The notes under the pieces are model-generated. The model saw only the letters and a program-made list of their open reading frames with translations. It ran no database searches and was not told the DNA's origin. A program made the position numbers and the translations under genes. DNA of 64,000 nucleotides from Sternotherus odoratus (taxonomy: Eukaryota; Chordata; Testudines; Kinosternidae): NCBI GenBank assembly GCA_032164245.1, contig JAVMKO010000003.1:63806390-63870389 (forward strand), written 5' to 3'. Shown here piece by piece: positions 47,492 to 58,443 of this stretch; the first letter of the stretch is position 1; every line of letters starts with the position of its first letter.

Positions 47492-48557
47492 CAGGGGTCT
47501 CCAAACTACGGCCCGCGGGCCGGATGCGGCCCGCGAGGCCCTCTCATCCGGCCCGCGGAGATCTTTTTGGCTCCGCGCTGGGGCCTGGAAGCGCCGCGCG
47601 CTCGGCCGCCGCCGCCAGCCGCGGGGCCGGGACGCGCCGCGTGCTCGGCTGCCGCCGCCGGCCAGGGACGGCTCGGAGCTGGGGCCGGGACGCGCCGCAC
47701 CGCCACGCAGCTGCAGGGGGCGAAACAAGGAGCCACCCACTGCCAGGCGGCGAACCGGTCTGTGGGGAGAGACCGGGTTGAGCAGGTCAGTTGGGGGGGT
47801 GAGAGACCTGGCTGGGTGGGTCAGTTGGGGGGGGGGGTTGGAGGAAAGGAGGTTTTGGGGTGAGAGACCTGGCTGGGTGGGTCAGTTGGGGGGGGGAGGG
47901 GGTTGGAGGAAAGGAGGTTTTGGGGGGAGAGACCTGGCTGGGTGGGTCAGTTGGGGGCGGGGGGTTGGAGGAAAGGAGGTTTTGGGGGGAGAGACCTGGC
48001 TGGGTGGGTCAGTTGGGGGGGATTGGAGGAAAGGAGGTTTTGGGGGGAGAGACCTGGCTGGGTGGGTCAGTTGGGGGTTGGAGGAAAGGAGGTTTGGGGG
48101 GGAGAGACCTGGCTGGGTGGGTCATTTGGGGGGGGGGGGGTTGGAGGAAAGGAGGTTTGGGGGGGAGAGACCTGGCTGGGTGGGTCAGTTGGGGGTTGGA
48201 GGAAAGGAGGTTTGGGGGGGAGAGACCTGGCTGGGTGGGTCAGTTGAGGGTTGGAGGAAAGGAGGTTTGGGGGGGAGAGACCTGGCTGGGTGGGTCAGTT
48301 GGGGGGTTGATGTGTAGTGTTCATGTGTAGTGAACAGGTGTTCATGTGTAGTGTTCATGTGTAGTGAACAGGTGTTCATGTGTAGTGTATCAATGTGTTA
48401 TTAAATAATAACTGAATAAAATAATATTAAATAAATAATTAAAAACAACATCCATGTTTTGATTCTTTTTTATTTGGACCTCGAGTGTGTTGTCGGCCCC
48501 CGAACTGCTATTTGATAGTTAATGCAGCCCTCGGGCTGAAAAGTTTGTAGACCCCTG
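47492..48557. mobile_element. Non-autonomous hAT element carrying a minisatellite
   Basis: It starts CAGGGGTCTCCAAACTACGG and ends AGTTTGTAGACCCCTG in inverted form, with the 8-bp duplication GTCTAGAC on both sides (47484-47491 and 48558-48565). The right part holds AT-rich sequence and a short GTTCATGTGTAGTG tandem (about 48315-48390). The centre is a G-rich minisatellite. No transposase frame exists. Confidence 0.9.
47767..48302 (+). repeat. G-rich minisatellite, unit about 53-66 bp, about nine copies
   Basis: Each unit carries GAGAGACCTGGCTGGGTGGG, TCAGTTGGGG and TTGGAGGAAAGGAGGTTT, and the length differences come mainly from G runs. All three forward frames stay open across much of it, giving repetitive pseudo-proteins that should not be annotated as genes. 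Confidence 0.9.
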
Positions 48558-48565
48558 GTCTAGAC

Positions 48566-50510
48566 TAGAGCTCACACTATTACTAGCACTGGTGGAGCTG
48601 CACTGGTGCTAGATCAGTGGAGGGGAACTCCTTAAAATTTCAGTGTAGACAAGCTTCAGGATTTGATCTGCTTTGTGTTTTGATTGGACTATGAACAACT
48701 CAGAGCAGAGACTGACTTTTCCTTTGTAAAGTGCCACGCATACTCTGACTTGATCATTATGCTGAACAGTTTTTTAAAAAAATATTAAAAACATAGAAAA
48801 CTATAAACCGTATGAGCAAAATTGCCCCTCCACAGAACGGTTTTCAAAGAATTTCATGGCTGCATCAGCAGGTGCTTAAGACCCTGACTGGAAACTCACA
48901 AAAGAAAGGAAATTCTGAATTAAGGCTCGTTATGGGGGCCCATTCTCTCCTCCATACGTACATGTTAATAGGAGTTATGCACGCATATCAAGAGGAGAAT
49001 AGACCCCCATAATGAGCCTTAGCTCAGAACTTCCTTCCTTTTGTGGGGTTAAGTGAGAGTCCTAAGCACCCACAGGCACTGCTGGGAAAGCATTCTTTTT
49101 AGGCACACTCCTACTTAGATGGTTTATGTTTGTTGTATTTTTCTTTTCCATTTTCACACTGTGAGGGACACTTTTCATGAAAACAGGATTGTTTTTAACT
49201 CTTCCTCCTGTTACTCACTTGAACTCGTAAGCTTTTTGTGACACGCTACTGCTTGTGTTGGAGATATGTGCGGCCTTACAACACAGGCTGCCTGCAATAT
49301 CAAGGAATAATAGCACGTCCTAGAGGAGCACAGTTAGGTTAAAAATCACACTCCAGTCTGAAATTGCTTACCCAGTTCAGCTACAAGTAACACCCAAGGT
49401 TGTTTGTAATGGAAAGAGAGTAGAGAAAGAGTGTCTATTTTTTTTCATTTGTTTACTTTGTGTGTAGTCTGTTTGTGTTTCTAAGGCCCGCTCCTGCAAC
49501 TGGATATAAATGGGTCAGTCCTTCTTGGACCCATGTAAAGTCTCATTGAGGTCAGTGGGGTGGTCCGTGTTCAGAGCTCTGTCGTGCATGGATGTGATTG
49601 CAAGAGATATATATGGGGGAGTGAGGGTAATTGAACTAGTCAGGAAACCCCTGACATTTTTTTAAACAACAGTGGGAATGTTAAAAAATTACTAATATTG
49701 TTTCACATATTTCAACCAACTCTACACAAACTGTTTAAGAGGGTAAGCATTTGATCTTTCCTATTTGTTTCCAGGCCACTTTCATTATGCTTCAAAATAG
49801 TGGTGCATCCTCAAAGAATCTTTTTATGGGGAGGTTGATAGTATAAACATTTACACAGTAAATCAGAAGAGTGCCGTGTCCCTCTGTAACACTGTGGAGC
49901 TGCAGAGATATATGATAGCAAGGTGCAATGTGAAACCATTTGAGTTTTTCACTCCATATAATAAGCAATGCATAGTGTAAAAGAAATCATATGTGCTTAA
50001 TAGCTGATTATCAAGGTTTGGTAGCTGTCTCGTAAATGTCTCTTAAATTGCATTTTAATGTTTTTTAAATGTCATAGGTGTCCATAGTAAATTGTGAGTG
50101 TTAAAATAGAACAATACAAAACCATGTTAAACAATCATTACTGCTCTAAATAAAAGAGGATTTAAAAGTTGAACCAAAATTAGTTTTAAAAAAAGGACTA
50201 ACAAGCAAAAAAAAAAAAAGGTAACACTCATATACCACATATCAGTTTCCAGCTGTTTGCTTTCCAAATTAAAAGACCTGACAAAAGGGCTTATAACCTA
50301 AACACTGGCACAGCTTTATTTGCAACAGTATACATTTATATATATACAAACAAAAGGTAGCCCATATCATCGCTGATGTCTCTGGGATATAAAGACAAAT
50401 CCACATCAGCTTGACTGATGCCCTTTGTGAACAGCGTTCTTCTCTGATCCATGTTGACTGTCCTGTTTGGAACACTTACCTGTGTGGTTATGACATAATG
50501 TGGTTATTGC
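48566..50510. other. Intronic DNA, few features
   Basis: The first 100 bp (GTGGAGCTGCACTGGTGC ... AGTGTAGACAAGC) look like the end of a TCTACAC-type MITE into which the hAT element inserted. A palindromic-repeat piece lies near 49483-49560 (GGCCCGCTCCTGCAACTGG). Nothing else was recognised. Confidence 0.4.
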
Positions 50511-50517
50511 TGTTTTG

Positions 50518-50628
50518 CTGGGATGATTTAGTTGGGGATTTAGTTGGGGACTGGTCCTGCTTTGAGCAGGGGGTTGGACTAGATGACCTCCCGAGGTCCC
50601 TTCCAACCCTAATATTCTATGATTCTAT
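50518..50628 (+). mobile_element. CR1 LINE 3' end
   Basis: GGATGATTTAGTTGGGG, CTGGTCCTGCTTTGAGCAGG, GGACTAGATGACCTCC and GAGGTCCCTTCCAACCCT are near-consensus CR1, closing with the tandem octamer ATTCTATGATTCTATG (50613-50628) typical of CR1. It is strongly 5'-truncated. Confidence 0.9.
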
Positions 50629-50698
50629 GTTTTCCCATGTGGCTGCTGTAGCGCCAATGAGGTACCGCTGTATGTGGAGTGAATTCAGGACCGGGCAA

Positions 50699-50843
50699 AA
50701 TGGGATTATGATTATTTATTATTTGTATTGTCATAGCACCAAGAAGCCCTAGTCATGGACCAGGACCCCATTGTGCTAGGCAGTCCCTGCCCCAAAGAAC
50801 TTACAATCAAAGTCTAAGACAAGAGACAACATATGGATACAGA
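50699..50843 (-). mobile_element. MIR-type SINE fragment
   Basis: ATTGTCATAGCACC, CATGGACCAGGACCCCATTGTGC and GCCCCAAAGAACTTACAATC match reverse-oriented MIR. It runs directly into C-rich hAT-like sequence at 50844. Confidence 0.75.
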
Positions 50844-51343
50844 CAACCCCCTGCTCCTTGTCCCCTGACTGCCCCTCAGGACCCCTACCTGTCCCCCCTG
50901 CTCCCTGACTGCCCTGACTCCTATCCACACACCCCCTCCACCCCCTGAGAGACCCCCGGGACTCCCATGCCCTATACAACTCCCCATCCCCTGACTGTCC
51001 CCTCTGAACCTTCACCCCGTCCAACCGCACCCTGCTCCCCGTCCCTGCTGACCATCCCCTGGCACCCCCCGCCCCTTATCCAACCCCCCTACCCTTGCCC
51101 CCTTACCACACCACGCAGAGTGTCCGGCTCCACAGGAACTAGACACGCTGCCCTGCAGGAGTGAGGAGCATGCAGCTCGACCGAAGCCACTGGTAGGAGC
51201 TACGGGCCAGAGTGCTGCTTGCGCAGCACGCTGAAGCTGCGGGGAAGGGGGCACAGCAGGGGAGAGGCCACGGGGAGCCTTCCCAGCCGGGAACTTGGGG
51301 GCTGAGCAGGAGGGGCCTGCAGGCCATAGTTTGTTCACCCTTG
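50844..51343. mobile_element. hAT element, right portion only
   Basis: It ends GGCCATAGTTTGTTCACCCTTG, a diverged inverted form of the CAGGGGTGGGCAAAC hAT end. Its C-rich part (TGCTCCCTGTCCCCTGACTG type words) matches the arrays in the elements at 26638 and 60405. The left terminus is absent: the element abuts a MIR, so it is truncated or recombined. Open frames on both strands are compositional. Confidence 0.65.
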
Positions 51344-52000
51344 TTTTAAACAGTGAACACTAAGACCATCTACAGTGCAGTTGGGAGTGAGCCTCCCAGT
51401 GCGGGTTAACAGATTTGCAGGAGATTTGCTCAAGCCTGCCATGCTAAAGCTAGCAGACTGGATGCTATGGCTAGTCCCGAGCTCAGAGCCAGGAGTCAGG
51501 CGGGCTTGGACGCACGTGGCAGCTCAGGCTAGCAACTCGTGCTACATCATCCATACAGCTATTGTTAGCGCTCGAGCTGAGTTACCCCATCTACCGATCT
51601 GCTCTGGGAGACTTACTCCCAGCTTCAGGGACGCTTCACACTTGTTATGACATCTTGGTGCGACAACTACCTCTGTCCGAGCTGCAGGATTGGTTATGAC
51701 CAAGCACTCCTCATCCTAACCAGTGGATCCATGAATCTGCTGTGCTTATAGCTGCTGAAAAATCTGCAATTCCTTCCCTAAAGGCAGCCGGAACCCTTTG
51801 TCAGCCTGTACTGATATTGTCACTCATAGTGCATTGGAATCCAATAATACATTTCCCGGACCACCATGAATGACCACTGCTCAGTAGACTGTGGGAGCCC
51901 AGTAGGTAGGAGTTCTTTTAATGTGTGCATGCCTGTGTGTGTGTGTACTCAAGTAATTTCAAACAGGTTTACAATCAGTAGTTTAATCTCTGTACCCTGT
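51344..52000. other. Intronic DNA without recognised features
   Basis: No gene or confident repeat is recognised. A GT dinucleotide run lies near 51934-51945. Confidence 0.4.
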
Positions 52001-52004
52001 GAGA

Positions 52005-52185
52005 TAAGTAAGTATTTGATAGTGTCTACTTTACAGATAGGGAAACTGAAGCATGGAAAAATTAAATGACTTCATTTGCCCAAGCCTACACAGGAAGTCT
52101 GCAGAGATAGGAACAGGAGCCAAATCTTCCTGTCTCAGTATGGCTTCCATGCCTTAACCACAAGACCAGCCTTCCTCCCAGTACT
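52005..52185 (-). mobile_element. MIR-type SINE
   Basis: TTTACAGATAGGGAAACTGAAG, AAATGACTTCATTTGCCCAAGCCTACACAGGAAGTCTG and CCTTAACCACAAGACC follow the reverse MIR consensus from 3' toward the tRNA-like head. Confidence 0.8.
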
Positions 52186-52189
52186 TCCC

Positions 52190-53672
52190 ACAGAAGATAT
52201 TACAATGGGGATGCCAGGCTCAATTGACTCAAAGGGGGTCCTAGCAGGCTAGTCTAGACTCATTGTCCCCACAATTACCCTTGCAATGTTGGCCTATATG
52301 TGGTCAAGAGGATCCCTTGATGTTCTCCAGCTTTACCCTATATGTAGTTGAATGGAGAAATGTCGACCATTGACGGCTCCAGCTACCTTCCCGACCACCA
52401 CAGCGCATCCTACCTCCACAGTTAAGATTGCTTCTCTTTGTTGTCTCCATGGTTTAGCCAAGAGAGTACTGGCTGGGTAGTTTGTATGAGTCAGAATCCA
52501 GAAGTGTTGTCTATTCTGAAGTAATCACAAGCCGTAACAACAACAACAAAGTGTGCCCCTCTTTGTCCCCCTTCCCTTTAGTTTTTTATAAGAAACGTAA
52601 ACGTCCAGTTTAAGTATTGGGTATTGTCAGTGATTCTGTAATATTCACTCTATATTCCCACTAATCTTGTCTGTGTTAAATATAACATTTTGAATAACCA
52701 TTTAATAAGACCAGAGTCTATTATTGTCCTCCTTTTTACATACTATTCTGTAACTCGCTAACCATTTCAGCCAAGTTTTTTATTCAGCAGACTTGCCCTT
52801 GGATATAGATTTAGTATTATACAGCATTCAGAGGATTGGAGATGAGGAATGAAATCCTGGCTCAATTCCAGTCAATTGCAAACCTCCCATTGACTTCAGT
52901 GGGGGAGGATTTCACGCTAGAAGTATATACCAAAAGATTATCAGTGTTGCTGTTTTGTTTCTCTGACCCTGGTGATAATGATTTGCTTTTCTTGGATCAA
53001 AGAATAAATCCATACTCCGATCATACCAACAATTCATTTTACCGGCAACGAATGCTAATTTAGCAGTTCACTTGGAGTAACTAAGTTACCTTTTGCAATT
53101 AATTTTGTTGGTAGGTCCTTTTTCATTCTTTTTGCTCATTATTCTTTACTTCTGGTAGTTTGAAAATTGATCTATCCTTTCCTCCCTTTTCTTTTATAGG
53201 TTGCATTTTGATTATCAACTAGAACTCAGTATCTATTCTAGGCTCACTTAGAGAGGGAGTATTTGCTCTCTTTTCTTCCTATTTTTTTTTTTAAACTACT
53301 GGCTTTGTCTTCTCTGTTTCTGTTAAAATGTCTTAAACTGCAGGAAGTTCCTACATAAAATTGTATGAGCATACAGCACTTTTAGATTTGTTCAGCCCAA
53401 AAGCCCATATCAATTCAGCAGAGAATAAGGACATTATTATTTGAATTTTTTGTTCATTTCCAAAAAGAGAATCTCACTTTTTCTTAAGCTTGAAGAATGT
53501 TTTCCCCATGGCCATCAGTGTAGTATCTTTAGTGGATCTTATTAAGGGAACCCCATTCAACCTGTATCTTGTAGGATAAACATAACAGGAAAGTTAATAT
53601 TGTCCTGTTATTATAATTGTCAATTTTGTTTTTTAAGGCAATAGTAACCAAGAATATTTTTCCTATTTACAG
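52190..53672. other. End of LIN28B intron 2
   Basis: AT-rich. Apart from the palindromic repeat at 52850 nothing is recognised. The last 60 bases include T-rich sequence and a TTTACAG acceptor. Confidence 0.45.
52850..52917. repeat. Palindromic short repeat
   Basis: TGAAATCCTGGCTCAATTCC faces GTGGGGGAGGATTTCA, with CCCATTGACTTCAGTGG in the core. Confidence 0.65.
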
Positions 53673-53857
53673 AGCAAGCTTTACATGGAAGGATTTAGAA
53701 GCCTAAAAGAAGGAGAACCAGTGGAATTTACTTTTAAGAAATCTTCCAAAGGCCTTGAATCAATACGGGTAACAGGCCCTGGTGGGAGCCCCTGTTTAGG
53801 AAGTGAGAGACGACCCAAAGGGAAGACAGTACAGAAAAGAAAACCAAAGGGAGATAG
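53673..53857 (+). CDS. LIN28B: LIN28B coding exon 3: second half of cold-shock domain and basic linker
   Basis: A 185-bp exon continuing the cold-shock domain from the exon 2 Gln with SKLYMEGFRSLKEG, then PVEFTFKKSSKGLES and IRVTGPGGSPC, and the basic linker ERRPKGKTVQKRKPKG that precedes the zinc knuckles and contributes to nuclear or nucleolar targeting in LIN28B. It ends after AG of the Arg codon (phase 2) at a GTAATT donor, matching the human exon boundary before the first Cys of the knuckles. Differences from human are conservative (Tyr for Phe after Leu, Val for Leu in the linker). No damage is seen. The next exon is outside the window. Confidence 0.97.
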
Positions 53858-54939
53858 GTAATTACTTTACTTTGTTACTCTCCTCCCCTCCATCCTGCTG
53901 CCTTCTTTGCAAGTTTTTCTGAATGTTGTATTTTCAGTACTCATTCATATGTGACAGGAAACCCTTCTGTGCAAGTTTCGTTTGTACAAGTAGCCTAGTA
54001 CTTTGATTAGATAGCCTGATCTGTATATATAGAAATACAGTCTGCTCATTTGATCGCTTTCATTTTTAAAATCCTTGTATACTGAGTGGGGGGAGAGCTT
54101 GAAAAGGAATATTAAGATTAAACTGAAAATATTGTGATTAGACTAAAAAGAGAGATCACCCTGAAGACAGGTGAAGCAATGTAATGCTCAGTTGAGATAA
54201 GAGCATACAGAACTGATTGCTGCATGCAGATTGCTTTGTTACATGGGTAGCTTTAGTACTGTAGATCTGAAGAAGAAGACTTATTTTGTGCAACTTTAGG
54301 TGGAAAAGCTAATGTTAACTTGGTATATAAATTGGTTAGTTATATTTTCATGTAATGAACAAAGTTCTGGATGCTTCCAAATGCCTTAATTTCTGATGGT
54401 CTGTAGAACAGCTCAGGTTTTTTAAAAGTAATTTTACAGATTATGGGCCAAATCCCAGAGCTGTACTCAGGATCTGACCCTTTATCTATCCACTCCCAGT
54501 TCAACTCTACATCTAATGGTCTAAAGAAGTTTCACGATGCTTTTGACTATGCCACTATAAAGACTGTATTTTAGTCCAGGGGGTATTTTCCACTCAAAAG
54601 CTGCTGCATGATGTGAATTTCAATGCCACCTAAGTCTCCATACTTTCCACAGCTTTGCCCAGCATGATAGCCATGGCAACTGGGCTCAAGAAAAGGACAC
54701 CTTGTGAAGCACTGATCATGTTTAGTGCATCCCTGAATGTCCAGACTTGAGCATCCCAACTTGAGCCTTTACCCCGAGGTATTCAACCCAGGAAGAAAAC
54801 TTACAGGGATAGCATGGCTCACAGGTGATGTGAATTCTGGAACAAAGTACAGTTTTGCATGAAGAAAGGGTACCAAAGAGTCCCCCCAAAAGGAGAAAGA
54901 TCTCCCTTCCCCATCTTCTATCTCTTCAACCTATTATGG

Positions 54940-55240
54940 TAATTCTTAGAGGCCATAATCAAGATGAGGATGCTGCTGTGCTGGGTGATGTACATACATG
55001 TAGCAAGAGACACTTCCTGTCTCAAAAGAGCTTAAAATCTAAATGCACAAGATACACAAAGGTTGGGAGAAAGGAAATATGACATCCTTATTTTACAGAT
55101 CAGAAACTGGGGCAGAGATCCAAAATCAATGACTTGCCCACGGTAACACAAAAAGTGCGTGGCAGAGTTGCGAATTGAGCCCCAATGTCCCAAGTACCAG
55201 TGCAGTGCCTTAGCCACAAGACTGCACTGCCTCTTGTGTT
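54940..55240 (-). mobile_element. MIR-type SINE, long copy
   Basis: CAAAAGAGCTTAAAATCTAAATG, then TTTTACAGATCAGAAACTGGGGC, GACTTGCCCACGGTAACACA, GGCAGAGTTGCGAATTGAGCC and CTTAGCCACAAGACTGCACTGCC follow the reverse MIR consensus almost end to end. Confidence 0.85.
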
Positions 55241-55698
55241 TGGTGTCTACTTGAAGTTGATTGTTTATTTTTTTCACCCTCCCTAATTCGCAGTCAGTTT
55301 AAAGGTTTTCTCATCAACTGTCCCAAAAACAAACACTTTTCTGTTCTTAGACTTCTAACCACACTAAAACGTCTGAAGTTTAAAATTTGGAACTACGTAT
55401 CAGTAATAGAAGGGTCTGTCAGTAATTCCAGCTCTTAGCTGTAACCAAAATTTAAAAAGAGAGTAAAATACTTAGTACACTCCTAGTGAAATTCAGGAAT
55501 CTCAGTGCAGTCACCTCCGGGTGGGAGCAGGAGGAGAACACTGTCTGTATTAAATATAAAAGGCTGCCCCTTAAACACTACTGCAAGTTTAATTCTTGGT
55601 GCTATGGTTAAATAATAAAATACTAATCTGATTAACTGTCGCTTGGGACTGTTTTTAATCTGAAGCAAGTTCTACACCTAAAAATTAGATTGAACTAG
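55241..55698. other. Intronic DNA without recognised features
   Basis: No gene or repeat is recognised. Confidence 0.4.
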
Positions 55699-55912
55699 CT
55701 TCATAGCTCAGGGGTGTGAAAAATGTAACTCCTTGTGAATCACAGTTAGGTTCACCTAACACCCACTGTAGGCACAGCTAGGTCAACAGAATTCCTCCAA
55801 ACTACCACCTCTTGGAGAGGTGGATTAACTACATTGACAGAAACCCCCTATCTGTCGATGTAAGCAATGTCTGTATGAAATTGCTACACTGGCACAGTTG
55901 CATATTAGACAT
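55699..55912. mobile_element. TCTACAC-type MITE relative
   Basis: TCATAGCTCAGGGGTGTGAAA, then ACCTCTTGGAGAGGTGGATTA and a CATTGACAG ... CTGTCGATG hairpin are familiar from turtle MITEs. The ends are unclear. Confidence 0.5.
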
Positions 55913-56454
55913 ACCCCAAGTCAGAGATCAGTTTAAAAAGTCCCCTGGAGATTTAATATTGGAATCTGAGGAACAATTTGCATCTGAGGCTCCTACAAAT
56001 GATGGTCCCTAGCAGCCTGCAGTCTGGTCAGTCAGCTGAGGTAAAAGTGAGGTATCTGGTGTGAGGTAAGCAGAGGTGATGGTAGAACTGATGGGACTTG
56101 GGTCAAACTGCTGCTTGTACAAGAACATATAATTAGCTGCACTGGGCAGGTAATTAAAAAAAAAGTTCCATGTTACAAGGGCAGATTCCACCCCCTGAAT
56201 AAATCATTCTCAAGGGGGGTTAATTTAATATTTTATTAGGAAAGCTGTCTCAAATTTAGAGGGATTTGGGGGGAATAGCAGTGGGAGTTGGAGAGGCTGG
56301 GACTGGATGACATGGGATAGATCACTCCATAATTGCCACGTTCTGTTCATTCCCTCTGGGGCTTCTGGTATTGGCCATTGTTGGAAGACAGGAAACTGTG
56401 CTAGATGGACCATTGATGTAACTCAATATGATTGATCTTATGTTCTTATGTCAT

Positions 56455-56600
56455 GGTACCAGCACATCCCTGCCAAGAGGTTTCCTACAGCCCTGTGAGG
56501 TAGAAAATATTTACAGTTCTGCCATTTTTCAGAAAAGGGAAGACATAGAAGTTTAGCAATGTAGTTATTGCAGGCTCCATGTCGTTTGCTCAATCCCCTT
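56455..56600 (-). mobile_element. MIR-type SINE fragment, decayed
   Basis: CAGCCCTGTGAGGTAGAAAATATT and CATTTTTCAGAAAAGGGAAGACA match the 3' half of reverse MIR weakly. Confidence 0.45.
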
Positions 56601-56829
56601 GAACACACTGTCTCTCGAATGAAACTCTCATAAATCTGTATCCTAAAATTAAGAAATTTGATCTTTTCTTTTCCCTAGGTCTCTTTCCCATGCTCGCTTT
56701 TAGTTTTTGTGCATTTTTTCCTACCCTCTTATTTCTGCTAGTCTCTTTCCCCATTCTTTCTTTTCCTGTCCATTTCTCACCAACTTTTCAATAGCCTTTT
56801 ATTTGTTTCCAGTCATCACCTTCTGTCAT

Positions 56830-57430
56830 AAGTGTAAAGGCCTGGATGGGGCTATGTTATCTGAGACAGCAGTGTCGTCAGAGCCTCCAGACCATGAGAG
56901 AGGGAGGGGTTTAGTTAGTTCAGTTTCAGCTTGGGCTTGCCAATGTAGCTTGGTAAGGTTTCTGGAGCATCTTTAGCTATAAAGATGGCTCTACTTCCTT
57001 CTTATATTCCTGATTAGCTGTACTGTGAGTATAACCATTTGATTCTTTTAAGCCTGTGCCTTTTTGGGGTGTTTCTCTCCTTTTCAGAAGGGAGTTAGGG
57101 AACCCCAGATTGTGAACTGTACTGTATCTCTGTTTTATTCTCTTTCTGTATTAAATCTTTTAGTTATAAAACGTTTGGTTTAATTCCCTTAAGGTCTCTC
57201 TCTCTCTCTCTCTTCACTGGGAAGAGAGGAGGAGGGAGTGGGGGTAGATAAACGGACCAGCTCAGGGTAGGAGCTGGGGAGTGGAGCCTGTCTCTGCCGT
57301 CAGCCGAGAAGGGTGAAGGGGGAGGGGAACAGCCTCCAGGTGTCTGACTCTAGCTCTCAGGGAGGGGGGACAGAGTTAGGGTTTTGGGGAAGTCCGGGGG
57401 CCCCTCCAAGGTTTTGGAAGTACACCTGGA
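56830..57430 (+). mobile_element. Possible LTR remnant, copy 1
   Basis: It has an ATTAAA polyadenylation-like signal at 57150-57155 and a TGGTGGCAGCTG word at about 57431, about 280 bp downstream, which could be a tRNA primer-binding site just after an LTR. The layout repeats at 61063-61695. The left end is not defined and no viral coding region is recognised. This is an inference from two similar but diverged copies. Confidence 0.35.
57195..57214. repeat. (CT)n microsatellite
   Basis: A CT dinucleotide tract within the possible LTR. Confidence 0.8.
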
Positions 57431-57719
57431 TGGTGGCAGCTGTGATACCCCAAGAACCCCACTGGTAAAAAGGGGGAGTCTAGGGGTGTAGGACTTAATT
57501 TGGCTGGGAAGCAGCTAAGTTGAGTGGTTTGGCTAAAAAAGAGTCCCCTTCTCTGTACTCGAGAGCACAGAGGCTGGGGTACCCCACTCTTACACCTTCT
57601 GTCTGAGGCCCCTCTCCAGTTGGGGACGTCTCCTAAGACTTTCATATTGCCTCCCCCTTCCCCCGCACGTCTAACTCCCAAAAGGCAACTATGAGATATT
57701 ATGGCAACTGTCCTTTCAG

Positions 57720-58435
57720 CCAGAAAGAGCTGTATGCAACTCTCTCCAGGGTTCTTTAATAGTTCTCCTTCTGAATAATGATTCACACACTGTACAAAAT
57801 GCTGTACAAGGAGCAAATATCAGGATGGTAGGCCAGAAGGATTGTTTAACTGCGATATGAGCTCTGTTGGTTCTTGACTGCTCCAAATCTCTGCTGACCA
57901 TCCCATAATAAAGGACTCAGCTAATAATGGGAGTTGTGCATGACAGGCAGAATTGGTAGCAAGGCCTCTAGTTAAGGTTGCCCAACACTTTCCATTAATC
58001 CATCATTTTCAGTCTCTTACAACTTTGCTACGCTTTAACCATTTGAGATTAACTTTGTTTGCTCTCTTCTTGAGACCCATTTTTGTATTCCATTTTATTT
58101 ATTGATTTATTTATGTTTTGGAGGGGAAAGTTTTTAGCAAAAACAGTTCAGCCATTTCCAAGAGGATTGGGGGGGGGGGAGGAGGAAGTTTTACGCTGTT
58201 TAAAGAAACATTTGGAAACATTTGTAAGAGCCCCAGTGAGTGTGTGCTTTGAAGCCGGAATTTGAAATTTGGCTGAGGGATAGCCTTGGAGTCAGAGAGG
58301 TGCTTTTTCTGTCCCTGTAAAAATCCAGCCAGATTTGGCTGAGTTATAAGGCTCTGAAAATTGCCGTTTTCATCTACTCAGTAGATTTAAAGACTTGCTC
58401 TAAAATCTACTGGTTGTCTACCTGCACTGAGCATG
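57720..58435. other. Intronic DNA without recognised features
   Basis: No gene or repeat is recognised apart from a G homopolymer near 58170-58179. Confidence 0.4.
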
Positions 58436-58443
58436 CTGTAAGC

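Larger units (their letters stand above)
6251..53672 (+). other. LIN28B: LIN28B intron 2 (about 47.4 kb)
   Basis: The GTAAGA donor at 6251 and the TTTACAG acceptor ending at 53672 bracket a phase-0 intron. Most of the window's mobile elements lie here and are listed separately. No additional LIN28B coding exon and no host gene on either strand was recognised inside it. Confidence 0.9.

Noticed and set aside
47767..48302. CRISPR-like array
   Set aside because: Units are tandem with no unique spacers, inside a vertebrate hAT element.
47778..48330. Repetitive protein of up to 179 residues
   Set aside because: All three forward frames are open because the DNA is a minisatellite whose units vary in G-run length.
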